From Rhizophagus clarus (lineage: Eukaryota > Glomeromycota > Glomeromycetes > Glomerales > Glomeraceae): DNA of 64,000 nucleotides. The notes under the pieces are model-generated. The model made no database searches. It saw only the letters and a list, made by a program, of their open reading frames with translations, and was not told the origin of the DNA. Made by a program: the position numbers and the translations under genes. The stretch spans positions 390,647 through 454,646 of the forward strand of contig BLAL01000049.1 of NCBI GenBank assembly GCA_015698045.1, given 5' to 3'. Numbering within the stretch: position 1 is the first letter of the stretch; each line of letters opens with the position of its first letter. Of the stretch, positions 44,130 through 55,993 are shown in pieces.

Positions 44130-46065
44130 TTCCTTTTCTTTCTCAATCCAATACGTCTTGTTAGCTCTTGATTCATTTCCAAAGCCCTGATTCTGACATC
44201 CTTTTGATTTATATTTAATATTGCTTCGTTCCTTTCAAAAAAAGCTGAACTTTTTCCTCTTCCAAGGCTTTTACCTTCTCTTCTAGTTGATTGATTCTTT
44301 TCTCAAGAGCCTCAACATAACCTGCAGAGGGAAAGGATTAATGAGGAATAGCAGAAAGTGGGGTCAGTTATGATCAACTCACCCAGCAGGAGAGTCACGT
44401 TAAAGCAAAGGCTAGGCACCCGACAGTCCAACAATTCAGGTACTTTACAGGACCATTAAGAACATCAACCTGAGAAGCGAGTTCACAATAGCCATTTTAG
44501 AAGCTTAAACTCAGGCCAGACTATGTACGGAAAGTCGTGGTATTCACCCACCTATTTCATAAATTCCTTTTCGCTTCTTCTTCAATATTTTTGTTCTGAA
44601 ACGATGTACCAATTTTGCCTTTGTGGCCTGTGATTTGTGAGGCTTGTGATGGCTCATATTTCTGTATAAAATATATTAAAGAAGATAAATAATTGTAGTC
44701 GATACTTCAGAAAATAAATCATGACTCATAATCTCTGCATGCAGAGAAATGCAAACCTATAAGAGAGGAGAGGAAAAGTGGAAACAGTTTTAAGAAAAGG
44801 AGGAATATTTATATGAAACAGGCCTGATACGTCAACATGAAGAAAGGAACCTTTTATGAATCCATTTCACGAAGATATAAAATATATTTGACTAAACGAT
44901 TATACCAGGAAAAGCTTTTTCTTTCATCATAGGAATGGAAAACATACTAAATTGGAAATTTTAAATGTGCTAGAGAAAATCGATGATAGAAAATGACGTA
45001 ATTTAATGTGTAGAATTCAATAATGTTTAAGGGATAAGTTCACTGAGTTGGTCACACAAGTACAATTAAATTCTCATCACTTTAAAATTTTATTAATAAC
45101 GAATTAACAAAGAAAACTTTATTTGTTAAATGTTGGCTTTATTGTATCAATTATTAAGGTTTTGCATTATTTTTGTATCAAATTATTAAGTTTAGCATTA
45201 TTTGATTATCGTATCAAACTATTAACAGTTAAGGTTTAGCATCAAATAAAAGAAAAAATTTTTAGAAAAATTTCATAGGTGAAAAAAGGAAAAAAATTTT
45301 GTACTTACCATTATCGATAGTATCATTATTATCCACGGTATTCTGGCTATTGTTGTTGCTTCAGGCTATAAATTGATTAAGAAAATCAATAAAAAAATCT
45401 ATAACTTGATTAAATTTTTTTTATGATTTACATACATCTTCTATTCCTTCGATTTCTTCGATTTCGAGTCCAGCTAACTCCGATTGAAGCTTGTACAAAT
45501 TGATCATCTAAAAACATATTAAATAATATTGGAATACATAATTCTAAATAAATATAAAGCAATTAGAATTCTTACCCGGTCTTTCCCAGAAGCGGGTGTT
45601 CATTATGTCGAAGAACACCGCTCCTGGGCGACTTCTCACACCTCTAGGGTCATAGGCAATGACCAATAATTGATCCTAAAATATTTTAAAGTCATTAATA
45701 TTACATAAATTTTTATTTATTAATATTTAACTCACATGATAGTTAGTAACGAGCCCATTGAACTTCATCTGGCATTGTTGTCCTGTATAGTTACATTCAC
45801 AAGTATTATTAACATTTTCTGCTACTGATCTCCAGAATTTTTTTCTGCTGTGTTCTGGAATTTGGTAATAATATTCGTAATTTTGTGACCTCCGCTGCTC
45901 AATGAGCGCAGCAGTTTGTTCATTTGTTTATTCTACCCGGTCAGTGGAGATGCTGCGAGAAGAAGTAGAATTAGATAAAGATTTGGCATTATCAGTACGA
46001 TGTTGAGATGAGGTTGAAGGATCGCGAGAGGTTGATGATGTTGTATTTGTGTTATTTGAAGACAT
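44130..46065 (-). pseudogene. Myb/SANT-like DNA-binding protein gene with one nonsense codon
   Basis: Minus-strand gene with short GT-AG introns. Exon 1 (46065-45736) begins with a Ser/Thr-rich stretch (MSSNNTNTTSSTSRDPSTSS) and has a TAA at 45928-45930. The DNA-binding part follows: TAALIEQRRSQNYEYYYQIP, KKFWRSVAENVN, GQQCQMKFNGLVTNY. Exon 2 (45675-45576) gives DQLLVIAYDPRGVRSRPG and VFFDIMNTRFWERPG. Exon 3 (45507-45436) is acidic and helical (LQSELAGLEIEEIEGIED). Downstream segments at 44670-44570 (QASQITGHKGKIGTSFQNKN) and 44330-44230 (VEALEKRINQLEEKVKALEE, a coiled coil) fit later exons; the join across 45308-44670 is uncertain. Trihelix/MADF-like proteins of this kind serve as transcription factors or as partners of Harbinger-type transposases. 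Confidence 0.6.
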
Positions 46066-46189
46066 TATTAGAATTTTTGAAATTTGGTGATGTTATATTT
46101 GACAAAAATTTGTTATATATGAGTGAATATAAGATAAGAAATATATAATTAAAAAATTAAAAAATGTGAGAAAGTTCCATTTTTTAATT

Positions 46190-46345
46190 ATTTTTTCTAA
46201 TAATTCTAATTACGCCATTTCAATCATTTTTTCTAACAATTCTAATTACGCCATTTCAATTATTTTTTTTTAACAATTAATTACGCCATTCAATTATTTT
46301 TTCTAACAATTCTGATTACGCTATTTCAATTATTTTTTCCTTTTT
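46190..46345. repeat. Tandem repeat, about 38-bp unit x 4
   Basis: AATTACGCCATTTCAATTAT followed by TTTTTCTAACAATTCT recurs four times with small changes, in the upstream region of the Myb-like gene. Confidence 0.8.
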
Positions 46346-46996
46346 AAATTAAAATGATTTCATTAATTCATGATATTACATCATAAATTCATAGAATTTT
46401 GAAAATTAATTCCGTTTCTTGTCCATTAAAAGTGATTAAAATGTCGATTTTCTATTGTTTCCCATTGTACAAAAAAAAAATTAGCCATTAAAAGTGATTA
46501 AAAATTTTACGTAAAAAATTAACTTTATTTACTCATAATATTTTACCACATCTTTTACGATATTTTCTAATGCGAAAAAAAAAATTTGATTTATTTTACT
46601 TTTTGTGATTGATTAATATGTTAATTTTTGAACGTTTAAAAGGAATTAATAAATATTAAGCGCGTTGAATGAGGATTATGCTTATGTAATACGTGAGACA
46701 TTTTAAACTTAAACCTTCTAGAATTATACTTATTAAGATGAAATACATGATTATCACTTAGTTTGAAAATGGAAATCAAATATGGGACATACTACAATTC
46801 GTAATACCGAAATTACAAGTCCAGCAAAAAACTTACAATGTATGACTATTAACATGCGTATTTTATTTATATGACCATATTTATTGATTTAATTGAAAAA
46901 ATTAGTGAATATTAAAATATTTTTAAATTTTATAGCACAAAAATCATTTATTGATGATTAATTAAAGAGCGCTACTAAATCTATAATTTAATTTTA
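46346..46996. other. AT-rich non-coding spacer
   Basis: Between the Myb-like gene's upstream region and the 3' end of the next gene. Nothing recognised. Confidence 0.5.
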
Positions 46997-48321
46997 TTAA
47001 TATTTATGAATAAAGACGTAATGTATTAAATAAAAATGACTTATATGTTCCAAAGAATTTACTATCCTGTTGCCACTTCGAGAGGGAACAATTATATCCT
47101 TCGTCATACTATCCAAGTTCTTAACGGCAGATAGATCTTTACCATTCCAAGAAACCTTGAAGGTTTCTCTTATAAAATCTATTAACGTATTGAAGCTACC
47201 AATCTTTTTCATTTCAGAGAGATTTACAGCAGCGAGCTGTCGATTCAAGAGTTTTTGAACAAAATGTTCATCAACATAGTCTTTTACTTCTTTATTTGAC
47301 AGGCTACCAGTGATCGCTCTACAGTTAATTATTTTTTATTAACATAACAATAAACTCATTAGATAAGATATATTATCAAACAATAAAATAAAATATACCT
47401 ATTTTTTCTAATATTTTTATATTCATTTATCTCATATTCAATATTTTGATTAAGTTTATTATGGTAGTCAGCAAAGGCTCGATGAGTTTTCTTTAAGAAA
47501 TTTTTTCCTTCTGTACTGTAAATTTAAACCTTGAAAATTTTTTTAATTAATTCATCAAATGTCTCCTCACACGGGTTGCAGGTACGAAGAAAGAGACATT
47601 TGATAGACTTGTCCCAAAGACGAGCATTATCCTAAAATATTAAAAGATATGTTATTTACTTTAAAGAATTGGGTACAAAATAAATATATTTAGCACTAAC
47701 ATCAGCACTAGACGTTGAAGATGTCGAGCCAGAACTGGAATCCATTTCTAACATTTTATTTGCTAGATGAAGAATATGTGGATAGGCGACGAGAAAATTG
47801 CATATTTCTAAATTACTTTTAAACCCAACAGGAATGGGTTCATCCAAATTTACGAGTTTATCATCCGTCATATTCATTTTATCTCTATCATGATCATCAC
47901 TATCGTTATCTGAACTACCACTTTTCTCTTCTTCGCGATCTTCTTTTTCTTATTCATCTTCTCTTCCATCATCTTTTTCTCTTCCATCATCATCTTCTCT
48001 TTCATCATTATTTCTTCAGTTAGAAGCTAAACCTATTATTTAGTAGTATATCATTTAATTAAAGATTAAATATATTATTAAATATTAAGGCCACACACAT
48101 ATATGATATGTATATAATATTTACCTGAAATGAATTGATCAACATCGTTAATATTGGTCTCTTTCCTTTTTTTCGCTTTTTGACTTAGACTTTGATTTTT
48201 CGAAATCGTTACTATTATACATATTTTCAGTATCATTTTATTCTCAAAGTAAAATTTATTATAATTATATTTTATAAAGTTACATACCTGCTGTCTCTTG
48301 ATTTGCCTTACGTTTGGACAT
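46997..48321 (-). CDS. Multi-exon gene of unknown function, probably degraded
   Basis: ATG at 48321 gives a short first exon (MSKRKANQETA) followed by GTATGTAA. The next exon gives KAKKRKETNINDVDQFISG. A third (about 48000-47655) is acidic, then has DKLVNLDEPIPVGFKSNLEI and NFLVAYPHILHLANKMLEMD; a TAA lies at about 47955 in the acidic part. Further exons give DNARLWDKSIKCLFLRTCNP and CEETFDELIKKIF, then KKTHRAFADYHNKLNQNIEYE, and finally EVKDYVDEHFVQKLLNRQLA ending at 46997. It is helix-rich, with a basic start and no domain recognised. Exon borders are inferred from GT-AG signals and frame continuity. The Myb-like gene lies 0.9 kb downstream in the same orientation. Confidence 0.5.
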
Positions 48322-48594
48322 AGCAAAAAATAAAGATACAAGATACAAAAAATTCTGAGATACAAAAATTCGAACAAAGTAAAATATAAATAAGAGACCT
48401 CATCCCAATTCCCAAACCCCTGAGCTGACCTTGCATTTCCAAATTTATACGGTATATGTTGAGATTATACTATATTGAGATGTTTATTTTGTGACAATCT
48501 TACAAGGGGAGACAATTTGTTTAGAATTGAAAATAGAATCAATTTGAATTATACAAAAATTTAAATTTTAATTATTTAACATATTGACATATTT

Positions 48595-48690
48595 ACATAA
48601 CGAAAGGAAATTTTTATTTAACGAAAGGAAAATTTAGATTTAACGAAAGGAAAATTTAGATTTACTTATTTAACGAAAGGAAATTTTTAT
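48595..48690. repeat. Short repeat TTTAACGAAAGGAAAATTTAGA x 4
   Basis: Four copies of AACGAAAGGAAA at 20-30-base spacing. Confidence 0.75.
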
Positions 48691-49602
48691 TTGTAAGTTG
48701 CTAAAGTATTTGTTTATGAACAAATAGGACTATCGTTATATCATTCAATAAGAATCTGCAGATGTTTATCTAAAATAAATTTGCACTTCCTTTTTTGATT
48801 AAGCGCAGTAAACATAACCTTTTACAGTCATAATTGCTAATATAATACATACTATTGTACAAAATACAAATAAATATTAGTGAGATTATTTAATTAACAG
48901 ACCTTGCTTTAGTTAGGTTCGGAGATGATGCTTGAATCTTGATCGATTGATAATAACAAATAATGAATAAATGCACTTTGAATATAAATGAGAGCCATGT
49001 TTCAAATAATAATGTGAAGTATGTAATTAAATGATTATATTGTATTGTTTAGTTTATTATTATTATATTGTAAATCTTGACATTTTTATATTGATGATAA
49101 AATAATAACGTAAAGCGTGAATATAAGAAAAAAACTTTTTACATAATATGTGGTAAACGTCTCTAGCTTATGTAAATATGGCTCTAAGGCAATCCTCATG
49201 TCAATGTCTTGACAGTAATATCGTACAGGTCAAGAACGTAATATTTGCGGTTCTAAGTGATACAAGAGTGTGATTGAATCTAAAATTCCATTTTCTGGCA
49301 CATGTTTATTGATCATCTAATCAACAATTAATCTATATTCGGATAGTTTAACAGTGTACCGTATCAAACATTGACCTCTCATACCAATTTCGTGAATGAA
49401 TTCTTCTATATATTAGTAAAACTTCGGTAATTTATTTTTTTTCTTTTTGTATGTTTAGTGAAATTATAGCCTAAATTAGATTATCTTTTTTTTCTCTAAT
49501 CAGATTAGATTACTATAATTATATCAAAGTACAATTAAATTCTAACCATAAATTTTGTTAAAAATCAACAATTCTATAAAACTATTTACATCTTATTTAG
49601 TT
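48691..49602. other. AT-rich non-coding region upstream of TNP2-like copy 1
   Basis: No reading frame or repeat recognised. TCTAATCAGATTAGATTA at about 49494 is a small palindrome. Confidence 0.4.
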
Positions 49603-52600
49603 ATGAGAAAGAGATATATTCACTCCACTGACAGTTCCGTAAAACCATTTCAAATTCGCAATCAGTTTTCTCATACTAGTCGTAATGAGACAACAGCAAA
49701 TTCAACTGAAGATAACAATGAAATGTTATCTGAAGACATCGATATGGAGGACATTAATAGAAATGACAATGAATCAATCTATTTTCAGCATTATGATAAT
49801 GATATAGATTTGAGGGATAATGTAATTGACGAATCATCAGATAAAGATGGTGATGATGATGACGAAGAGGAAGATTATAACGAAGAGAAAGATTATAACA
49901 AAGAGGAAGATTATAACGAAAAGGAAGATTATTTCAATGAGGAAGGTGAAGAAGAAGAAGGTCACAATGATGATGAGGAAGAGGAAAGTCACAACGACCA
50001 CAACGACGAAGAAGAAGAGGAAGGTAACAACAACGAGAATAACGACATACATCAAATTATTGAAGCTTTAGATAAAGACGAGATACCATCCTGTGATGGT
50101 GAATTTTCACCTTACTTCAATGATTATACAACTACTATTCTATTCTGTTGGCTCCAGAAACACAATATTTCTACAAAAGTATATGAAGATCTTGCTAACA
50201 TCATTCACAATCCTCAATTTGAGCCCACTCATGTAGTAAAAAATATCAGAAGATTCCAATCTTAAAGAAAATGTCTTCCTTTACTACCAATAATAACAAA
50301 GCCTATTAAAATTTCATCAAAAAAAACTCCGTCAACTTCACGAGGTTCAAAACTTTCGTACTAACTCTTAATTAGCGAAATTATATGGCGTGTTCTCAAC
50401 AATCCGATGCTGATGAGACATATGTATTTTGGACTGGGCATTGATTCTGAAACAAAATCGGAATTTTGGCATGGAACTCTGTGGGGAGAATCTCCACTTT
50501 TTGGACAAAATGAAATAATAATATCAAAAGGTAATAAACAATATAGTTTGATATAATTATGGTCTGTGTTAGCAAAATTGATTGATTTATTTTTGATAAA
50601 ATAGTAATATACTGATCTGGTGATTTTGTCTACTATAACGATAATAATGGTCATCGAAGACTTGGAAGATTAAGAGCAATTTTGAAAAATGATAATGAAG
50701 ATTATCAGTCACAAATTCAAAAAATTCTGAATTATGATGACTTACCTGGAAATTTAAAAGGATTATCAAGACAACGTCGTTCTCTTGTTGAGGAAGTTTG
50801 GTTGGTAGACGAACCATTTCCAATTATCATGACCTCTCAAATTCTAGAAAAAGCGACTATATTAATAACGTTTCAACACCAAAACATTCCTGAAGATTCA
50901 TTGCATATTACCGAAGTAATTTATAAATGTAATGACCGTTGGCACATTCGTGATGTGAAACTTTCATACCAACATCCTTCTGATTACATTTCTATCAGAG
51001 ATCCACCATCATCTATGCCAGTTTATAAGCTGTTTTTAGATCTTTATTATAACGATTTTGGTACGTTTAGAAATGTGTATCATTCTTTAAGTGGTGTCTA
51101 TGTACAGTTTGGCAACATGCCAACACATCAAAGAAAACTTATCAAAAACCATTTTGTTCTTGAGTTTGTTCCATTTGGTGGCAATTTTGACGAATTTATG
51201 CTACCATTTGTTTTAGAAATGAAAGAACTTGAAAAAGGTAAGATAATGACTGTTCAAGGACAAAATGCATAGGTAATTGCTGGTTTAGGCTTTGTTACGG
51301 CAGATTTACCTCAAGGTAATGACTTGGCAGGAGTACTAAGGTATTTCGACTTAATTAATAATTTAATAATATAACTTGAAACAATTTAATGATATAATTT
51401 GTAACAACTATTGAAATTTTTTAAAAATAATTTAGGCATAATGCAAATAAAGGTTGTCGTACCTGTACAATTAAAAAGGAATTATGGAGTTCTTATAATT
51501 AGGATACTGTGACAACATTACGTTACCATTATATTACAAATGAAGAAATTTTAGAAATTTCTCAGGAACCGGTAACATCAAGAAGTGACCAACTTTGTAC
51601 AAAGTACGGTTTAAGACAATTGCCTAGTATTTTAGATAAATTAAAAAGGGAAAGGCATCTACAAGCGCCGCAGGACATTTATCACACCACCGTGAGAAAG
51701 ATTGGGTGACTGCTAAAGTTAACCTGTGAATTATTTTCATGAGAAGGAGAAGATGATTTCATTAAAATTTGGAAAAATTTTGAAATTCCAAAAAAGTGGG
51801 GTAATTTACCAAATTCGATCTCTCATCATAATAGTTTTATGATGTCTGATCTTCTCAGACTAGTTATGATTATGCTATTCTTGCTAAATCAGTTTCTAAA
51901 GAAATCAAGTCTTAAGCATAATGAAGCAGTTGCTATTCAACAAAGGATTGATGCACTTCGAATTAATTTAGTGTCAAAAAGCATTATATCTTGTTGGGTA
52001 TATGTTGCAAAAACTATGAAGACAGTTTTTAATAAAGAATTTACATCAGATAGCTACAAGGAATTACAACAATATCTTGAATAAGAGTTTTCAATCCTTC
52101 CAAAGGTATAGTTATGGAATTGAAATTCAAAAAGTGTGGAATAATTTAAATATGATTTTAACAATAATATTCTTTTTATATGTTAGGTTTTTGCAAATTT
52201 TGTTAATTTACCAAATATACATGTTAATATATATCTTCTGATGCATGCTAAAACCTTTGGAACATTTACTAATACCCAGGTTGGTATAAAAGAGATGGTA
52301 CATCGTATTTTTAAGGGAATGGTACCGAAGATGAATTGCAAAAACATAGATTTGGATTTATTAAAGCGTTATAATACTATATTTGCAATTTGACATTTAG
52401 TAGATGGTGGTATTAATCCAAGATTTAATAGGCCTTGTACTGGGTTCACAAATCTTGGTCAATTATTTTTGAACTGGTATGTTATAGAAGATAAATATTC
52501 AATTGAAGAACCATATGCGCCGATTTGAAGAATTTGCCGATCATCAATTATGTGGCGCAGTACCAATTAAAATCGATCAAAACCGTCCCTACATAAGAAA

Positions 52601-53990
52601 AAATAAGCCAAAAAAATACTTAAAAAAACTTTTAAGACCTTTTCCAAAAAAATTTACCTCTTTAACCTGAAACCAGTAGAAGAAATTTCTAAAAAAAGGA
52701 ATAAAAATATTATAAATTAGTTTATTTAAAAAAAAAAAGTAAGAATAAGCACCAAAATAATGATTTAACGAAAAAAAATTGATTGAAAAATAATTAATAA
52801 TGAATATCAAATAGATTTTAACTAAATAAACTAATCAATATATAATTTAAATTCACTAAAACATCGTTATTAATCTTAGAATTATTTATTTATTGAAAAA
52901 TTATTTTTGAATAATTTTGCTGCCTAAATAAATTTTTTTTTATAAACTATTGAAAAAAAAATAAAAAAATAGCTCCAAGTTATATTTAATGTAAAATAAC
53001 TACTAATATACTTGCCAAAATTCTCAACTTACATAATGTAAAAACTGGTGGAAAAGTTTGATGGGGAAGTTGATGGGGAGTTTAATATGGAGTTTATGAA
53101 AGAAAAAAATTTTTTAATGCTACTTTTGTTGAAGTAATTTCTCGATATTTGTGTCATATGATCATGTAGCACAAGAGTGATCCTTTTTGTGAAACTTATT
53201 TAACTTAATTTTTATCTAATTATCATCAAATTCCTTAATTTAGGCTAATTTTGTTAATTCCAAAAATCGGCGGATATGCAAGCTTAGAATGATGATGCAG
53301 AAGGTAAAATTAAATTGTATATTATATATTATATCATATATGCATACATAATATTTACTAATTTTAATTTAGTTACATCCCCAGTAAATTTTATCTTGAA
53401 CATTTCCTTAAAAAAAAAAAATGCCAAAGGAGGATCGGAATAATCTTCTGTTTACTCTGCAGCATGGTTTTAAAACTGAACTGTTTTTATCTTATGTAGA
53501 TATGAAGTTCGAGGCGGCTCTTATAAATTCTTCAACTAGCTGGTACAAATTAGCATCATATACCATTGAAGAAAAAAATAGTGTCCTTTCAAAAATCCAC
53601 TTACATCTTGGTGATTTTGTCACAATTTATGAAGAAGATCATGAAGAATCTTATGCAATCATCAAAGGGATTTTTCGATATAAGGGTAATAATGACAAAT
53701 ATTATGCCTTTATTGTTGTGGATTGATTTGAAGATACTGGGATTGAACATTTACTGTTGAAATGTTCACTTTATCGTCTTCAAGCAACAGGGAATAAATG
53801 GAGGCGCATTTTTCCAATTACTGTAATAGATAATGTGCAAAAAGTACATTTTATTTATAATTGTAATTCAGGAGGATGTCAAGGATCTGATCATGATACC
53901 ACGAACAGAATTTGGATAAAAAATACTTTGCTGAAATCTTCAAATCTGCCACAATATCTTAACGATATATTTTCAACATCTTCACGATAA
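49603..53990 (+). pseudogene. TNP2-like (CACTA-type) transposase gene, copy 1, broken and interrupted
   Basis: Five or six exons. The N-terminus (MRKRYIHS...PFQIRNQF) leads to a strongly acidic repeat region, then GEFSPYFNDYTTTILFCWLQ. Stops occur at about 50263 and 50365. The core reads VYKLFLDLYYNDFGTFRNVY, FVPFGGNFDEFMLPFVLEMK, DLPQGND and, after an intron at 51341-51435, HNANKGCRTC. That order (hydrophobic core, acidic helix, D-x-P-x-G/C-x-x-C) resembles the TNP2 domain of CACTA transposases; this is inference. Later parts are CWVYVAKTMKTVFNKEF and FGTFTNTQVGIKEMVHRIF. A 765-bp TIR element splits off the last exon (53421-53990), which holds LGDFVTIYEEDHEESYAIIKG, a possible BAH-like fold, and WRRIFPITVIDNVQKVHF. 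The frame ends in GATATCG repeats. Confidence 0.65.
52513..53277. mobile_element. 765-bp TIR element, copy B, inserted in TNP2-like copy 1
   Basis: Same family and orientation as 580-1348. The ends are ATATGCGCCGATTT and its imperfect inverse AAATCGGCGGATAT; ATATGC occurs at both edges. Comparison with the related gene at 56.0-59.7 kb, where these exons lie about 70 bases apart, shows it is an insertion. Confidence 0.8.
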
Positions 53991-54370
53991 CATCACAATT
54001 TTTTTAAATGATATCGTGACGATATATTTATGATAATCTTAACGATACCTTTTCAACATCCTCGCGATATTTGAAATTTGATATCGTTCTGATATCATTC
54101 TGATATTATATCGATTTATAGTCTCGATGTCGTGATGATGTTGAAATGGAAATTGTGATGTTATCGTGAAGATGTTGAAAATGTATCGTTAAGATTATCA
54201 TAAATATATCGTCACGATATCATTTAATATATTGTCACGATATCATTTAAAAATTAATATTATCGTGAAGTTGTTGAAAATGTATCGTTAGGATATTATA
54301 ATTATGTCGTTATGGTATCATTAAGATCGCTAAATATTTTATTGAAATATCGTGACGACATTTAAACTGT
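53955..54370. repeat. GATATCG-rich inverted repeat
   Basis: 53960-54065 (CTTCACGATAACATCACAAT, GATATCGTGACGATATATTT, ATAATCTTAACGATAC) is mirrored at 54130-54260. This makes a long imperfect hairpin at the 3' end of the TNP2-like gene. The motif is shared with 39358-39910. Confidence 0.75.
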
Positions 54371-54579
54371 ATCAGGATGATAATGAAACGTAGTAGATAC
54401 ATTCAATAAATTAAATCAATTTTAATTGGTTTAAATTAATTTGTTTATTAATTAATTAATATATATATATTTTTTATAATGCAATTATGACAATTATGAT
54501 GTTTTAATTGTTATTTAATTGTTAAATATTGCGAATTACGGTAATTAAAGGAAGAATATCCCTATCTCTGGATAGGATG

Positions 54580-54821
54580 ACATAAAATAACGTGACGATA
54601 TCGGTTCAACACTAATATTATATTGAAACTTGTTAAAAATGTTGAATTAGAGTGTCTGGATTATGGCGCAAGCTCTGCGAAATTAAAGTTACGATCGTAC
54701 CTGATTAAATTAAGCCGAAACACTTGAACCTAAAAGAAACAGAAGAAACGTTATTATAACGTTCCTTACAAAAAAAAAGAAAAAGAAAAGAAAAAAAGAA
54801 AATTCATATAACATTTCTTAC

Positions 54822-54852
<31 letters not shown>

Positions 54853-55290
54853 TAAGTTTCGCATCTCTCTCACCGGATGGTTAACATAAAACAACGTGAC
54901 GATATCGTTATGACACTAATATTATATTGAAACTTGTTAAAAATGTTGAATTGATGAACCTAAAAGAAACAGAAGAAACGTTATTATAACGTTCCTTACA
55001 AAAAAAAAGAAAAGAAAAAAAGAAAATTCATATATTCTTACAAAAAAAAAAAAAATATTAAGTTTCGCATCTCTCTCACCGGATGGTTAACATAAAACAA
55101 CGTGACGATATCGTTATGACACTAATATTATCTTGAAACTTGTTTAAAATGTTGAATTGATAAGTTTCTGATTACGACGCAAGTTTCTGCGAAATTAAAG
55201 ATACGGTCATGCCTGGTAAATTACTTAGACATCTCTCTTTCTGAATGCTAATATAAAACAACGTGATGATATCATTATGACGCTAGAACA
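54580..55290. repeat. Repeats of AACGTGACGATATCGTTATG, four copies, with poly(A) tracts
   Basis: The block AACGTGACGATATCG...ACACTAATATTAT...TTGAAACTTGTT...AAAATGTTGAATT recurs at about 54589, 54891 and 55094, with a fragment at 55259. Between them are long A tracts and a duplicated CGCATCTCTCTCACCGGATGG. Non-coding. Confidence 0.75.
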
Positions 55291-55993
55291 ATCGCATTCC
55301 CAAGTATAAAAAAGAGGAGAAATAATACTATACCGAAACTTTCTTTGCGCACATTCCGAATTTCGTCCGAATTTCGTCGCAAATATTATTATACACTACT
55401 ATTAAAAAATTTTTTTTTTTTAAAGAAAAATAATAATAAATAGATAAATAAATAAAAAAATACATCCCGAATTTCTGTTATATTGTTAAAAAATATTTCT
55501 AAACAATATTTGCACAGCGAGAGCTAAAATTTGTAAAACAATTAATATTATTATAAATAACTTTTTGTTTCGTACCTGTCAAGGTGTCGAATAAACTATT
55601 TTTCAATGTTGAGATTACGCCGGAATAAAAAATAGACGCGTATATGATTGTTAATATTATTAAGAAATATTTTAAATAGACTGACAATATTAAAATGTAA
55701 GTTATTACAGTAAAATGTAGAGAATGGAGTAGAAATAACCGTTGTGCGAATGTTTTAACAAACAAACAATGATTTTGATTGGATAATCAATACAAAGTCA
55801 CGTTATCACGTGATAAGTAATGGACCGGTCACGATACCATAACGATATCAAAACGATATTGTTGCATTTATTTAATAAAAAAAAGATACTGTATCATTTT
55901 GATATTGTTAAAACAATAATGAATTTAATGAGTAAACGTAGTATAAACTTATATTTATATTGTAAATTTATTAACATAATATTACTAATAAAG
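55291..55993. other. Non-coding spacer between the tail-to-tail TNP2-like genes
   Basis: Contains CACGATACCATAACGATATC (about 55829), again the GATATCG motif, close to the 3' end of copy 2. No gene seen. Confidence 0.45.

Noticed and set aside
49826..50071. Lys/Thr-rich and Val/Phe-rich frames over the acidic repeat of TNP2-like copy 1
   Set aside because: They are alternative-frame readings of the GAA/GAT repeat.
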